64,000 nt of DNA from Candidatus Aalborgicola lynettensis (GCA_016719405.1 JADJZE010000001.1:806001-870000); one strand, 5' to 3'. Positions 33,730 through 43,345 are shown, numbered from the stretch's first letter. Notes: generated by a model not told the origin, from the letters alone. Numbers and translations: made by a program.

Positions 33730-33732
33730 TAC

Positions 33733-34227
33733 CTACTTGCAGTCACTGGCAATAATGCCCTGAATGCGTTTGAGTTCGCTGGCGCGGGCAGCATCGTCCA
33801 TGAACTCGCGCTCACCCGCAGCGTTGGTGCGTGAAATGCGCAAACCACTGTCAAAACTGGCTTTGGCCTGTTTGGCGCGCGCGCAGTTTTCGATTTTGGC
33901 TTTGGCATAACGCTCTTCTTCGGCTTTGCGTTTGGCAGCTTCAGCTTCGGCGGCCTGCTTTTTCTTGGCTTCCAGGTCTTTGTCGATGCCCGCCGCCTTG
34001 TTGTCGCTGGTTTGTCCAACCGCTGGGGCCGGTGCCGCATCGGCTTCCACGGAAACCGTTGCCCTACCGATGGGACGCTTGAGTACGTTCTTGTCGGGAA
34101 TGTCGGATGGTGGAGCCCGGTCACTGAAGACTTTGTGTCCCTCATTGTCAATCCATTGCCATTGGGCATGGGCCACCACGCAAACACTGGCAAGGGCACT
34201 TAGCAGCAGAATTTTTGGCATTTTCAT
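33733..34227 (-). CDS. DUF4124 domain protein, secreted
   Basis: The 164-residue product has a signal peptide (MKMPKILLLSALASVCVVAHA, cleavage before QWQW) and a DUF4124 domain (QWIDNEGHKVFSDRAPPSDI, about 24-43). A long charged coiled-coil (about 85-130, EAKKKQAAEAEAAKRKAEEE) and a C-terminal segment with two Cys follow. It is presumed periplasmic; function unknown. ATG 34227 is chosen because it starts the signal peptide. It is divergent from guaB across 136 bp. Confidence 0.82.
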   Translation of the reverse strand: MKMPKILLLSALASVCVVAHAQWQWIDNEGHKVFSDRAPPSDIPDKNVLKRPIGRATVSVEADAAPAPAVGQTSDNKAAGIDKDLEAKKKQAAEAEAAKRKAEEERYAKAKIENCARAKQAKASFDSGLRISRTNAAGEREFMDDAARASELKRIQGIIASDCK

Positions 34228-34363
34228 GTCCCGAGTGTAGCGTTGGGCGGTAAATTTGGCATTATTTTGCAGGGTTGGGGTGCAGATTTTCTGCGACTGG
34301 TGCGCCTTCGAGGCATTTTGGCGACGGGTGCCGCAGGTACAATTCGCCATTTGGAGCTTTGAC

Positions 34364-35834
34364 ATGCGCCTCCTAGGCAAAGCGCTCACCTTCGACGATG
34401 TTTTGTTGGTGCCAGCGTACTCTCAGGTCCTGCCCAAGGACACTTCCCTCGCCACCCGTTTCTCCCGCAATATCAGTCTGAACCTGCCTTTGGTGTCCGC
34501 GGCTATGGACACCGTGACCGAAGCGCGCCTGGCCATAGCCATTGCGCAGGAGGGTGGAATTGGCATCGTGCACAAGAACATGAGCGCCAAGGAACAAGCG
34601 GCACAAGTGGCCAAGGTCAAGCGTTATGAATCGGGCGTGTTGCGTGATCCGGTCACAATAACCCCCGCGCACACCGTGCGTCAGGTGATCGAGTTGTCCG
34701 ACCAACTGGGCGTGTCTGGTTTTCCCGTTTGCGAAGGCAAGTTGGTGGTGGGTTTGGTCACGGGCCGTGATTTGCGTTTCGAGAGCCGTCTGGATCTGCC
34801 GGTGAGCCAGATCATGACTCCCAAAGGCAAGTTGGTCACGGTTGCAGACGGCACCACCATAGGCCAGGCCAAGGTACTGCTCAATCAGCACAAGATCGAA
34901 CGCCTGCTGGTCGTGAACGATGCCTTTGAACTCAAGGGCCTCATCACCGTCAAAGACATTACCAAGCAAACCAGTTTCCCCAACGCCGCCCGCGATGCGC
35001 AAGGCAAATTGCGCGTGGGCGCAGCGGTGGGAGTGGGTGAGGGCACCGAAGAACGGGTGGAAGCACTCTCCGCTGCAGGGGTGGACGCCATCATTGTCGA
35101 CACAGCCCACGGCCACAGCAAAGGCGTGATCGACCGCGTGCGCTGGGTCAAGCAGAACTTCCCCCACATTGATGTGGTGGGCGGCAACATTGCGACCGGA
35201 GCCGCTGCCTTGGCGCTGGTGGAGGCCGGTGCAGACGCCGTCAAGGTCGGTATCGGCCCCGGCTCCATTTGCACCACCCGCATCGTGGCTGGCGTGGGTG
35301 TGCCGCAGATCATGGCGGTGGACAGTGTCGCCACGGCCTTGCGTGGCACCGGTGTGCCCCTCATTGCCGACGGTGGCATCCGCTACAGCGGCGATATTGC
35401 CAAGGCCATCGCAGCAGGCGCGTCGAGCGTAATGATGGGTGGCATGTTTGCGGGTACCGAAGAAGCGCCCGGTGAAGTAATTTTGTTCCAGGGCCGCAGC
35501 TACAAGAGCTACCGCGGCATGGGCTCCATCGGTGCCATGCAGCAGGGCAGTGCCGACCGCTACTTTCAGGAAAGCGAGCACCGGCAACCCCAACGCCGAC
35601 AAGCTGGTGCCCGAGGGCATTGAAGGCCGCGTGCCCTACAAGGGCTCCATGGTCACCATCGTGTTCCAGATGGCCGGTGGTATCCGCGCCAGCATGGGCT
35701 ACTGTGGCTGCGCCACCATTGCCGAAATGCAGGAAAAGGCCGAGTTTGTGGAAATCACCGCAGCCGGTATCCGCGAAAGCCACGTACACGATGTACAAAT
35801 CACCAAGGAAGCGCCCAACTACCGGGCCGAGTGA
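34364..35834 (+). pseudogene. guaB: IMP dehydrogenase, interrupted by a one-base insertion
   Basis: GuaB oxidises IMP to XMP, the committed step of GMP synthesis. The frame opens MRLLGKALTFDDVLLVPAYS, with two CBS domains (about 95-210) and the active Cys in GPGSICTTR, and runs to QGSADRYFQES. It then shifts at about 35576, where one extra G separates it from the continuation STGNPNADKLVPEGIEGRVP in the next frame, ending at 35834. Without that base the product would be 489 residues, the normal size. All other motifs are intact and guaA follows, so a sequencing or assembly error is more likely than a dead gene. GGAG precedes ATG 34364. Confidence 0.9.
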
Positions 35835-35846
35835 TTCTTGACCTTC

Positions 35847-35892
35847 AAGCTGCCTGCCGGAGACCATCCCAGGCAGCTTTTCCATTTTTGGA
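35847..35892 (+). terminator. Intrinsic terminator or attenuator between guaB and guaA
   Basis: A 10-bp stem (AAGCTGCCTG at 35847-35856 with CAGGCAGCTT at 35870-35879) and 13-base loop are followed by TTTTCCATTTTT. It lies 12 bp after guaB and just before the guaA ribosome-binding site, so it may reduce read-through from guaB to guaA. Confidence 0.75.
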
Positions 35893-35899
35893 GTCCCGC

Positions 35900-37546
35900 A
35901 TGCAACACCAGAAAATCCTGATCCTCGATTTTGGCTCCCAGGTTACCCAACTGATTGCGCGCCGTGTGCGCGAAGCCCAGGTTTACTGCGAAGTGCACCC
36001 CTGCGATGTGAGCGACGAGTGGGTGCGTGACTACGCCAAGGATGGCAGCCTCACGGGCGTGATCCTTTCCGGTAGCCACGCCAGCGTGTACGAAGACACC
36101 ACCGACAAAGCTCCGCAGGCCGTGTTCAATTTGGGTGTTCCCGTGTTGGGCATTTGTTATGGCATGCAAACCATGGCCTGGCAGCTGGGCGGCAAGGTCG
36201 AAGGCGGCCACAAGCGCGAATTTGGCCATGCCGACGTACGTGCCCGTGGCCACACCAAGCTGCTGGAAGGCATCCAGGACTACGCCACGCATGAGGGTCA
36301 TGGCATGCTCACCGTCTGGATGAGTCACGGTGACAAGGTCACCGAGCTGCCCCCAGGCTTCAAGCTCATGGCCAGTACCGACAGCTGCCCCATCGCCGCC
36401 ATGGCCGATGAAGAGCGCCGCTTCTATGCGGTGCAGTTCCACCCCGAAGTGACGCATACCCAGCAAGGCGCGGCCATTCTGGAGCGCTTTGTGCTGGGTA
36501 TCTGCGGCACCCGCCCCGACTGGGTCATGAAAGACCACATCACCGAGGCGGTGGAAGCCATCCGCAAGCAGGTGGGTGACGAAGATGTCATTCTGGGCCT
36601 GTCCGGTGGCGTCGATTCCTCCGTGGCCGCAGCACTCATTCACCGTGCCATTGGCGACCAGCTGACCTGCGTGTTCGTCGATCACGGCCTGCTGCGCCTC
36701 AACGAAGGTGACATGGTGATGGACATGTTCCAAGGCAAGCTGCACGCCAAGGTGATCCGTGTCGATGCCAGCGAGCTGTTCCTGGGCAAGCTCGCCGGCG
36801 TGAGTGAGCCGGAGCAAAAGCGCAAGATCATCGGCGGCCTGTTTGTGGATGTGTTCAAGGCCGAGGCGGCCAAACTCAAGGCGGGAAGCGGCGGTCACAA
36901 GGGCGAAGAAGGCAGTCGCGCCGTCAAAGGCGCAACGTTCCTGGCCCAGGGCACCATCTACCCCGACGTGATCGAGTCGGGCGGTGCCAAAAGCAAGAAG
37001 GCCGTCACCATCAAGAGCCACCACAACGTGGGCGGCTTGCCCGAGCAATTGGGCCTGAAGCTGCTGGAGCCGTTGCGCGACCTGTTCAAGGATGAAGTGC
37101 GCGCGCTGGGCGTGGCTTTGGGCTTGCCGCACGACATGGTGTATCGCCACCCATTCCCTGGCCCCGGCTTGGGCGTGCGCATCCTGGGCGAAGTGAAGAA
37201 GGAATACGCCGATCTGCTGCGCCGTGCCGACGCCATTTTTATCGAAGAGCTGCGCAACTTCACCGATGAAGCCACCGGCAAAACCTGGTACGACCTCACC
37301 AGCCAGGCCTTCACCGTGTTCCTGCCGGTCAAGAGCGTGGGCGTGATGGGCGACGGCCGCACGTACGACTACGTGGTGGCGCTGCGTGCCGTGCAGACCA
37401 GTGACTTCATGACTGCCGACTGGGCCGAGCTGCCCTATGCGCTGCTCAAGAAGGTGTCCGGCCGCATCATCAATGAAGTGCGTGGCATCAACCGGGTCAC
37501 GTATGACGTCAGTTCCAAACCACCGGCGACGATTGAGTGGGAATGA
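35900..37546 (+). CDS. guaA: GMP synthase (glutamine-hydrolysing)
   Basis: GuaA aminates XMP to GMP. The 548-residue product has a class I glutamine amidotransferase domain (nucleophile Cys in GICYGMQTMAWQLGG; His and Glu in QFHPEVTHT), an ATP pyrophosphatase domain with the P-loop GLSGGVDSSVAAAL and the dimerisation domain ending VTYDVSSKPPATIEWE. It is about 20 residues longer than E. coli GuaA because of a charged insertion (KAGSGGHKGEEGSRAVKG). The start ATG 35900 follows TTGGAG; upstream in-frame residues overlap guaB and are not conserved. Confidence 0.96.
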   Translation: MQHQKILILDFGSQVTQLIARRVREAQVYCEVHPCDVSDEWVRDYAKDGSLTGVILSGSHASVYEDTTDKAPQAVFNLGVPVLGICYGMQTMAWQLGGKVEGGHKREFGHADVRARGHTKLLEGIQDYATHEGHGMLTVWMSHGDKVTELPPGFKLMASTDSCPIAAMADEERRFYAVQFHPEVTHTQQGAAILERFVLGICGTRPDWVMKDHITEAVEAIRKQVGDEDVILGLSGGVDSSVAAALIHRAIGDQLTCVFVDHGLLRLNEGDMVMDMFQGKLHAKVIRVDASELFLGKLAGVSEPEQKRKIIGGLFVDVFKAEAAKLKAGSGGHKGEEGSRAVKGATFLAQGTIYPDVIESGGAKSKKAVTIKSHHNVGGLPEQLGLKLLEPLRDLFKDEVRALGVALGLPHDMVYRHPFPGPGLGVRILGEVKKEYADLLRRADAIFIEELRNFTDEATGKTWYDLTSQAFTVFLPVKSVGVMGDGRTYDYVVALRAVQTSDFMTADWAELPYALLKKVSGRIINEVRGINRVTYDVSSKPPATIEWE

Positions 37547-37665
37547 TTGCGCGGAGCTGGAGCCAGACAGGGTCGGCGGGCCCCAGTGTTCGTAAATTGT
37601 GGGCGTGTGCTGGCGAATGGACCATCGGTTGATAATCGCACCGTCTATCTTGAAAAGGGGTCGCT

Positions 37666-37929
37666 ATGCGTGGATTGTTTGGCGTTGTGGGGCTTTTGCT
37701 GGTCCTGGTGGCGGTTGGTTGGTTGGCCAAATCGCAACTGCAAATGGTAGGTGGCGGCAAAGACGCACGGCCTTCCGCAGGTTCTGTGACGGGTGTGCCA
37801 GCGCCGCTTGGTGCGCAAGATGTGCCCAACGGCAACGTGCAACAACACTCGCAGCAAGTGCAGCAGCAATTCAAGGCAATGGCCGAGGCGGCAATTCAAA
37901 CACCACGTGCCATGCCCGAAGACAACTAG
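37666..37929 (+). CDS. Small membrane-anchored protein of unknown function
   Basis: The 87-residue product has one N-terminal membrane helix (MRGLFGVVGLLLVLVAVGWLA) and a periplasmic or cytoplasmic Gln-rich tail (NVQQHSQQVQQQFKAMAEAA). AGGGG precedes the ATG. Similar unnamed small proteins occur upstream of tadA in related genomes as far as I recall. No function can be given. Confidence 0.65.
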   Translation: MRGLFGVVGLLLVLVAVGWLAKSQLQMVGGGKDARPSAGSVTGVPAPLGAQDVPNGNVQQHSQQVQQQFKAMAEAAIQTPRAMPEDN

Positions 37930-37952
37930 GCCGGTCGCGGATATGCTTGACG

Positions 37953-38010
37953 TTTTAGGCCATTTGCGCAGGTGTAGATTGGATTGTTAGCTATAACAAA
38001 CATAGCAAAT
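37953..38010 (-). repeat. Dispersed palindromic repeat, copy G
   Basis: On the minus strand ATTTGCTATGTTTGTTATAG is followed by CTAACAATCC and a CTGCGCAAATGGCC core with an AAAA tail. It fills most of the gap before tadA. Confidence 0.7.
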
Positions 38011-38018
38011 ATGGCGCC

Positions 38019-39425
38019 ATGACTCGCGACGATTGTTTTATGCGCATGGCTTTGGCACAAGCCGCCGAAGCTGCTGCTGCAGGTGAGGTGCCGGTTGGTG
38101 CCATCGTGGTGAAAGATGGACGTGTAATAGCCAGTGGTCGCAACGCTCCCATTGGGTTAAACGACCCGACAGCGCATGCCGAAATTGTCGCTTTGCGGGG
38201 TGCAGCACAGGCTGTTGGCAATTACCGGCTCGATGGGTGTGAGTTATTTGTCACGCTGGAGCCGTGTGCCATGTGCAGTGGTGCCATGCTCCATGCCCGC
38301 TTGGCACGGGTAGTTTTTGGCGCGCCGGACCGCAAAACAGGCGCTGCCGGTTCCGTGCTGGATCTTTTTGCGCAAAAAAACCTTAACCATCACACGCAAC
38401 TGTGCGGCGGCGTATTGGCGCAAGCCTCTTCGGAGTTGCTACACACTTTCTTCACCCAGAAGCGCGCTGAAAAGTTGCAGGCCAGAACGCTGCTGCACCC
38501 TTTACGGGACGATGCTTTGCGAACGCCCGATGGTCTGTTTGAATCGTTGGCGGACTATCCCTGGTCTGCGCATTACTGCAATGATTTACCTGCACTCGGA
38601 GGCTTGCGCATGCATTACCTGGACGAAGGTCCAGTTGACGCGTCGCAGACCTACTTGTGCCTGCACGGTGTCCCTGCCTGGAGTTATCTGTATCGCAAGA
38701 TGATTCCGGTTTTCCTTCACGCGGGCGCAAGGGTTGTGGCACCGGATTTGATTGGATTTGGCAAGAGTGACAAACCCAAGAAGGAAGCGGCGCACCGGTT
38801 TGGCTGGCACCGGCAGATCTTGCTGGAATTGGTGGAGCGACTGGATCTGCACAATGTGGTTCTGGTCGTGCAGGGGTGGGGAGGTCTGTTGGGTTTGACC
38901 TTGCCGATTCACGCACCGCAACGGTATGCCGGTCTGCTGGCCATGAATACCCACCTGGCTACCGGCGAGGCGCCATTGCCGGGCGCTGTTTTGGCACGGC
39001 GCGCAATGCACGTTCACAATGCGGACTGCGAAATGGCGGACCTGTTTGCAAGCAGTGACCCGCCCACGGCTATGGATGCGCTTCGTGCGTACACAGCCCC
39101 TTTTCCTGATAAAGGGCACCGCAGTGCGGTTCGGGCTTTCTCTGCATTGGTTCCAGAACATTGTGATTCGGATGGTGCAGCGGTGTCCCGGGACGCGAAA
39201 AATTTCTGGCAACGGGACTGGCACGGGAAAACCCTGATGGCGGTCGGCATGCAAGATCCGGTTTGGGGCGTTGGCACCATGACTGCGTTACAAACTACTA
39301 TTCGAAATTGTCCCAGTCCGCTGTGCATGGAATCCAGTGGGCACTTTGTGCCCGAGCAAGGGGGTTCGATCGCCCATGCGGCGATCCAGTGCTTTGGCCT
39401 CTGTCCAGAGGCGAAAGAAAAATAG
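38019..39425 (+). CDS. tadA: tRNA adenosine deaminase TadA fused to a dehalogenase-like alpha/beta hydrolase
   Basis: The 468-residue product joins two enzymes. Residues 1-150 are TadA, which converts A34 to inosine in tRNA-Arg: HAE at 53-55 (catalytic Glu, zinc His) and PCAMC at 82-86 (zinc Cys) are intact. Residues about 180-460 are an alpha/beta hydrolase of the haloalkane dehalogenase type, with HGVPAWSYLYRKM, VAPDLIGFGKSDKP and the C-terminal SSGHFVPEQ His. In such enzymes the nucleophile Asp sits in VVQDWGG; here the segment reads VVQGWGG, so position 286 is Gly (codon GGG at 38874-38876). The hydrolase half may therefore lack dehalogenase activity. No stop separates the halves. Confidence 0.9.
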   Translation: MTRDDCFMRMALAQAAEAAAAGEVPVGAIVVKDGRVIASGRNAPIGLNDPTAHAEIVALRGAAQAVGNYRLDGCELFVTLEPCAMCSGAMLHARLARVVFGAPDRKTGAAGSVLDLFAQKNLNHHTQLCGGVLAQASSELLHTFFTQKRAEKLQARTLLHPLRDDALRTPDGLFESLADYPWSAHYCNDLPALGGLRMHYLDEGPVDASQTYLCLHGVPAWSYLYRKMIPVFLHAGARVVAPDLIGFGKSDKPKKEAAHRFGWHRQILLELVERLDLHNVVLVVQGWGGLLGLTLPIHAPQRYAGLLAMNTHLATGEAPLPGAVLARRAMHVHNADCEMADLFASSDPPTAMDALRAYTAPFPDKGHRSAVRAFSALVPEHCDSDGAAVSRDAKNFWQRDWHGKTLMAVGMQDPVWGVGTMTALQTTIRNCPSPLCMESSGHFVPEQGGSIAHAAIQCFGLCPEAKEK

Positions 39426-39502
39426 GGCGAGGGATAACGAGGATCGACTTTTGCACATGGCTTGGTGCACAATGCGCCTAACACGGATCAATACAACCTG
39501 GC

Positions 39503-41260
39503 ATGCATACTGAATCGGACACGCTGCATTTCCTGGACGATGAGGGTGACCCCGAGGTCGGCCGGGAATTGGTTTGGCGGTTGTTGATCATCGACGATGA
39601 ACCCGACGTGCACCGGGCAACTACTTTTGCTCTGTCCGGGGTGAAAATTCTTGGACGGTCCCTGCAGTTTTTGCACGCGTATTCTGCATCTGAGGCAGAC
39701 CGTATATTGCGCGTGGAATCCGATATTGCCGTGGTTCTGCTTGATGTGGTGATGGAGCGTGAAGACGCTGGCTTGGCGCTCATCAAAATTATTCGCGAAG
39801 AACTCAAGCTCACCGATTTGCGCATCATTTTGCGCACAGGGCAACCCGGTTATGCGCCCGAGATTGAAACCATTCACGATTTTGATATCAACGATTACAA
39901 AACCAAATCGGAATTAACACGGACCAAGCTGTACGCCACTATCACTGCGGCATTGCGTACCTATGAGCAAATTCGCAAGCTCGATGAGTTGGCCTTTTAC
40001 GACCGATTGTGCAGCCTGCCCAACCGGAACAAGTTCATTAATTTGAGTGATGAACGGCTGGCTGGTAGCGAGTGCAAAAACGATGTCATTGCAATTTTGG
40101 ATGTCGATGATTTTTCGGAAATTAATGACGCTCTTGGACACCAGCAAGGCGATCGACTGCTTCAGGCGGTTGCCGATAGGCTGAAACTTGAACTCGACCC
40201 GTCTGTAATCTTGGCCCGTATTGGCAGCGACACGTTCGGTTTGATGGGCGCGCGCCAGCACGTAGACCCGGTAACGATTTTGTCGATGTTTCGCACGCCT
40301 TTTGTCGTCCAGGATGACTCCATGGTCGTGACGGCAACGATGGGCTACACGCAATCGCTGGGTGGCGGCATCATGGGGCGTGACGCCATCAAGGACGCCA
40401 ACATTGCGCTCAAGCTGGCCAAAAAAAATCGCCGTGGAAGTTTTGTTGCTTTTTCTGCAGAGATGGGACTGGACATTCGCGAACGGGTTCGTTTGCTTCA
40501 GGCATTGCGCCAAGCAGTTGAGAGTGAACGGCTATTTGTTGTCTACCAGCCACAGGTTAATTTAATCAGCGGTGAAGTGGTGGGTGTTGAGGCATTGATT
40601 CGCTGGCGCAATGATGACGGCACTTTTGTGCCGCCGGACCGATTTATTCCATTGGCAGAAGCATCGGGGATGATTGTTGCCATTGGGGACTGGGTTCTAC
40701 GGGTTTCCTGCCACGAACTGGTGCGTTTGCAGGCCATGGGTTTGCCGAATTTGCGTATGTCAGTCAATGTGTCGCAAATTCAGTTTCGGCATCCCGAGTT
40801 TCTGGACAAGCTCAATGCTGCACTGCTAGATACGGGAATCAACCCCAAGTGCCTGGAACTCGAAATAACCGAGTCCGTTGCAATGGAAGACCCCGCCTTT
40901 ATTCTGGAGACCTTGCACATGGTGCGCGAGTTGGGGATTTCGATCGCCATTGACGATTTTGGAACGGGTTATTCTTCCCTTAGTCATCTGCGTCAACTTC
41001 CGATTGATCGCCTCAAGATTGATCGTGCGTTCGTCACCGAGTTAAGCCAGGAGGTGTCGGGTGGACACATAGCGTCCATGGTGATTGAACTGGGGCGCAA
41101 CCTCAAGCTAACGGTGATTGCCGAAGGCATTGAGGAAGAGTCGCAGGCGCAAACATTGCTGCGACTGGGTTGCCACGAAGGGCAGGGCTACTTGTATGCC
41201 AAACCACTGACGGCGGTTCAGCTCAAAGAGTGGCTTCAGACTCGCGCTGAGCACCTCTGA
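39503..41260 (+). CDS. REC-GGDEF(degenerate)-EAL regulator, probable c-di-GMP phosphodiesterase
   Basis: The 585-residue product has an N-terminal receiver domain (about 25-145; acidic pocket IIDDEPD, phospho-acceptor Asp in VVLLDVVME). A GGDEF-fold domain follows (about 165-310) in which the signature reads RIGSDTF instead of GGDEF, so cyclase activity should be lost. The EAL domain (about 320-580) keeps EAL in GVEALIRW and DDFGTGYSSL. It is probably a phosphodiesterase controlled by phosphorylation. Its partner histidine kinase is not in the window. Confidence 0.9.
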   Translation: MHTESDTLHFLDDEGDPEVGRELVWRLLIIDDEPDVHRATTFALSGVKILGRSLQFLHAYSASEADRILRVESDIAVVLLDVVMEREDAGLALIKIIREELKLTDLRIILRTGQPGYAPEIETIHDFDINDYKTKSELTRTKLYATITAALRTYEQIRKLDELAFYDRLCSLPNRNKFINLSDERLAGSECKNDVIAILDVDDFSEINDALGHQQGDRLLQAVADRLKLELDPSVILARIGSDTFGLMGARQHVDPVTILSMFRTPFVVQDDSMVVTATMGYTQSLGGGIMGRDAIKDANIALKLAKKNRRGSFVAFSAEMGLDIRERVRLLQALRQAVESERLFVVYQPQVNLISGEVVGVEALIRWRNDDGTFVPPDRFIPLAEASGMIVAIGDWVLRVSCHELVRLQAMGLPNLRMSVNVSQIQFRHPEFLDKLNAALLDTGINPKCLELEITESVAMEDPAFILETLHMVRELGISIAIDDFGTGYSSLSHLRQLPIDRLKIDRAFVTELSQEVSGGHIASMVIELGRNLKLTVIAEGIEEESQAQTLLRLGCHEGQGYLYAKPLTAVQLKEWLQTRAEHL

Positions 41261-41310
41261 GCAACGCGGCAAGCACGGTTGAGTGCGTCACACTGACGGA
41301 TAATCAGCCG

Positions 41311-42270
41311 GTGAAAAAAAAGCACATTTATATTTATTCGCCGTCTGGCGCAGTGCGTGACAAGGCTGCTTTTCGACGGGGTGTCAAGCGGTTGCAGAGC
41401 CTTGGGCACGATGTGGAAGTTGACCCCGATGCCTTGAGTAGTTTTCAGCGTTTTGCGGGGGATGACGCAACACGTCTGTCGGCCATTCACCGGGCGGCCG
41501 CCAGTGGTGCTGACGTGGCTTTGATTTCGCGTGGCGGTTATGGATTGACGCGCATTCTCGAACACATTCAGTACAACGCATTGGCGAGGGCGATTCACAG
41601 CGGTACTGCATTTGTTGGCATGAGTGACTTCACCGCTTTGCAAATGGCATTGCTGGCCAAAGCCGATGCCCCCTCATGGGCGGGACCGGCGCTGTGTGAA
41701 GGATTTGGCGTCGGTGGCAAAGATATTCCACCCGTACCCGACGATATTATGGAAGATTGTTTTAACGACATGTTGTTGGGGCAGGGCGAGGGTACCGGCT
41801 GGCGGCAAGACAAGAAAGTCGCGCACGACAGTGCCGACGATGGTGGCGCGTCGCAAATATTGCGCATTCGTGGTGGAAAAATTTGGGGCGGTAATTTGAC
41901 CATGCTGACCACGTTGTTGGGAACGCCCTTTTTTCCCAAGATAGATGGTGGAATCCTGTTTCTGGAAGACGTTGGAGAACACCCCTACCGGATTGAACGT
42001 ATGTTCAGCCAGTTGCTGCATGCTGGTGTTTTTTCGCGACAGAAGGCCATCGTGTTGGGGCAGTTTACGTCGTACAAACTGACATCTCACGACAAGGGCT
42101 TCAAGTTTCAGTCTGTCGTTCGGTGGCTGGGGCAACAGGTAAAGATACCCGTATTGACCAATTTGCCTTATGGACATGTACAGACCAAGGTCTTATTGCC
42201 AGTGGGCGTTTCGGCGGAATTGCTGGTGGATGGCCGCGACGCACTCCTGTTTTGGGGCGACAACGCATAG
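41311..42270 (+). CDS. ldcA: LD-carboxypeptidase (S66 family)
   Basis: The 319-residue product belongs to the LdcA/MccF S66 serine peptidases; LdcA removes D-Ala from the murein tetrapeptide during recycling. The nucleophile Ser is in FVGMSDFTALQ (about residue 105), the Glu in LEDVGEHPYRIERM and the His in NLPYGHVQTK. Translation probably starts at GTG 41311. No signal peptide is visible, consistent with a cytoplasmic enzyme. A MccF-like immunity role is possible but less likely. Confidence 0.88.
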   Translation: MKKKHIYIYSPSGAVRDKAAFRRGVKRLQSLGHDVEVDPDALSSFQRFAGDDATRLSAIHRAAASGADVALISRGGYGLTRILEHIQYNALARAIHSGTAFVGMSDFTALQMALLAKADAPSWAGPALCEGFGVGGKDIPPVPDDIMEDCFNDMLLGQGEGTGWRQDKKVAHDSADDGGASQILRIRGGKIWGGNLTMLTTLLGTPFFPKIDGGILFLEDVGEHPYRIERMFSQLLHAGVFSRQKAIVLGQFTSYKLTSHDKGFKFQSVVRWLGQQVKIPVLTNLPYGHVQTKVLLPVGVSAELLVDGRDALLFWGDNA

Positions 42271-42427
42271 AGGGCAGCGTTTTGCGCGTAATTCTTTCTG
42301 GCATTTTTTGCATTTGTGTTGTGTGCTTCGGCCCCCCATCATTTCTTCAGTGCATTCAGCAGTGAGGTTTTCAAGACCCTCGCAATGCCCTAAACTCAGC
42401 AGCTAACAAGTAACGGAAATATTGGGA

Positions 42428-43345
42428 ATGGGCGTTCAAACGACCGTTGTATTTACTGATCTGCACGGTAGCACCGCGGTGTTTGAAGCCTTGGGAAATG
42501 CCCGCGCGGCAGAGACAGTGACCCAGATCACGACCTGGATTGCGTTTCAATGTGAGCGCTTTGGTGGTCAGGTCGTAAAGACTTTGGGTGATGGTGTATT
42601 GGCAATGTTCAATGACAAACACAGCGCAGTGGGCGCCGTTGTGAGTCTGCAGCGTGGTCACTCAAAATGGGTTGCCCGCGCGGAGGTCGATCTGCGCATG
42701 CCCATGCGCATTGGCATCGCCAGCGGTGAGGTGGAGATGGTGGCCGGCGATTGTTATGGTGATCCCGTGAATGTTGCGTCGCGTTTGTGCGATCTGTGTG
42801 AGCCCAACCAAATTTGGGCCAATGCCGCAGCTCTGGAAAACGAGACGGAATCCAATGGGGTCACTTTTCGCCTGTTAGGTCCTATCAGCATTCGTGGACG
42901 CGCTGAACCGTGTAACGTGTACCAAATCGAGTGGCGAGAAGAAGTTGCAAGCGATTTCTTGACCATGCAAGGCGAGTTGGACCCGGGGGCTGTCGCAACT
43001 GCAGGTGATGCATTAGGCCGTGAGGTCGAACTTTCGTGGCTTGGTCAAACAAAACGGTTTCGTGCTTTTGATTTGCCCATCAATATTGGTCGCGTACAGG
43101 ACAATCAGTTTGTTGTGGATGACCGCCGCGTATCGCGGACCCACGCCCGACTCGAATGGCGTAACGGCAGCGTGATTTTTGTCGACGTCAGCAGTTTTGG
43201 TAGCTGGATACGGTTTAACGGTAATGTGGGTTCCGATGTGTTGCTCCGTCGTGAGGAGTGTGTGCTACACGGAAAAGGTGAACTTGCTTTAGGCGCATCA
43301 TTTGCAGATGCCAGCGTGCCCACTGTATCGTTTAGTGTTCACTAA
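42428..43345 (+). CDS. Class III adenylate/guanylate cyclase with C-terminal FHA domain
   Basis: The 305-residue product starts with a class III cyclase domain (about 1-165): VVFTDLHGSTAVFEAL carries the first metal Asp, KTLGDGVLAMF the loop Asp and YGDPVNVASRL the transition-state region. An FHA domain (about 215-300) follows, with NIGRVQDNQFVVDDRRVSRT and SSFGSWIRFNG, which bind phosphothreonine in known FHA domains. Order cyclase then FHA, without sensor or membrane segments, suggests control by phosphoprotein binding. A TTG two codons upstream is an alternative start. It converges tail to tail with the DoxX gene. Confidence 0.87.
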   Translation: MGVQTTVVFTDLHGSTAVFEALGNARAAETVTQITTWIAFQCERFGGQVVKTLGDGVLAMFNDKHSAVGAVVSLQRGHSKWVARAEVDLRMPMRIGIASGEVEMVAGDCYGDPVNVASRLCDLCEPNQIWANAAALENETESNGVTFRLLGPISIRGRAEPCNVYQIEWREEVASDFLTMQGELDPGAVATAGDALGREVELSWLGQTKRFRAFDLPINIGRVQDNQFVVDDRRVSRTHARLEWRNGSVIFVDVSSFGSWIRFNGNVGSDVLLRREECVLHGKGELALGASFADASVPTVSFSVH

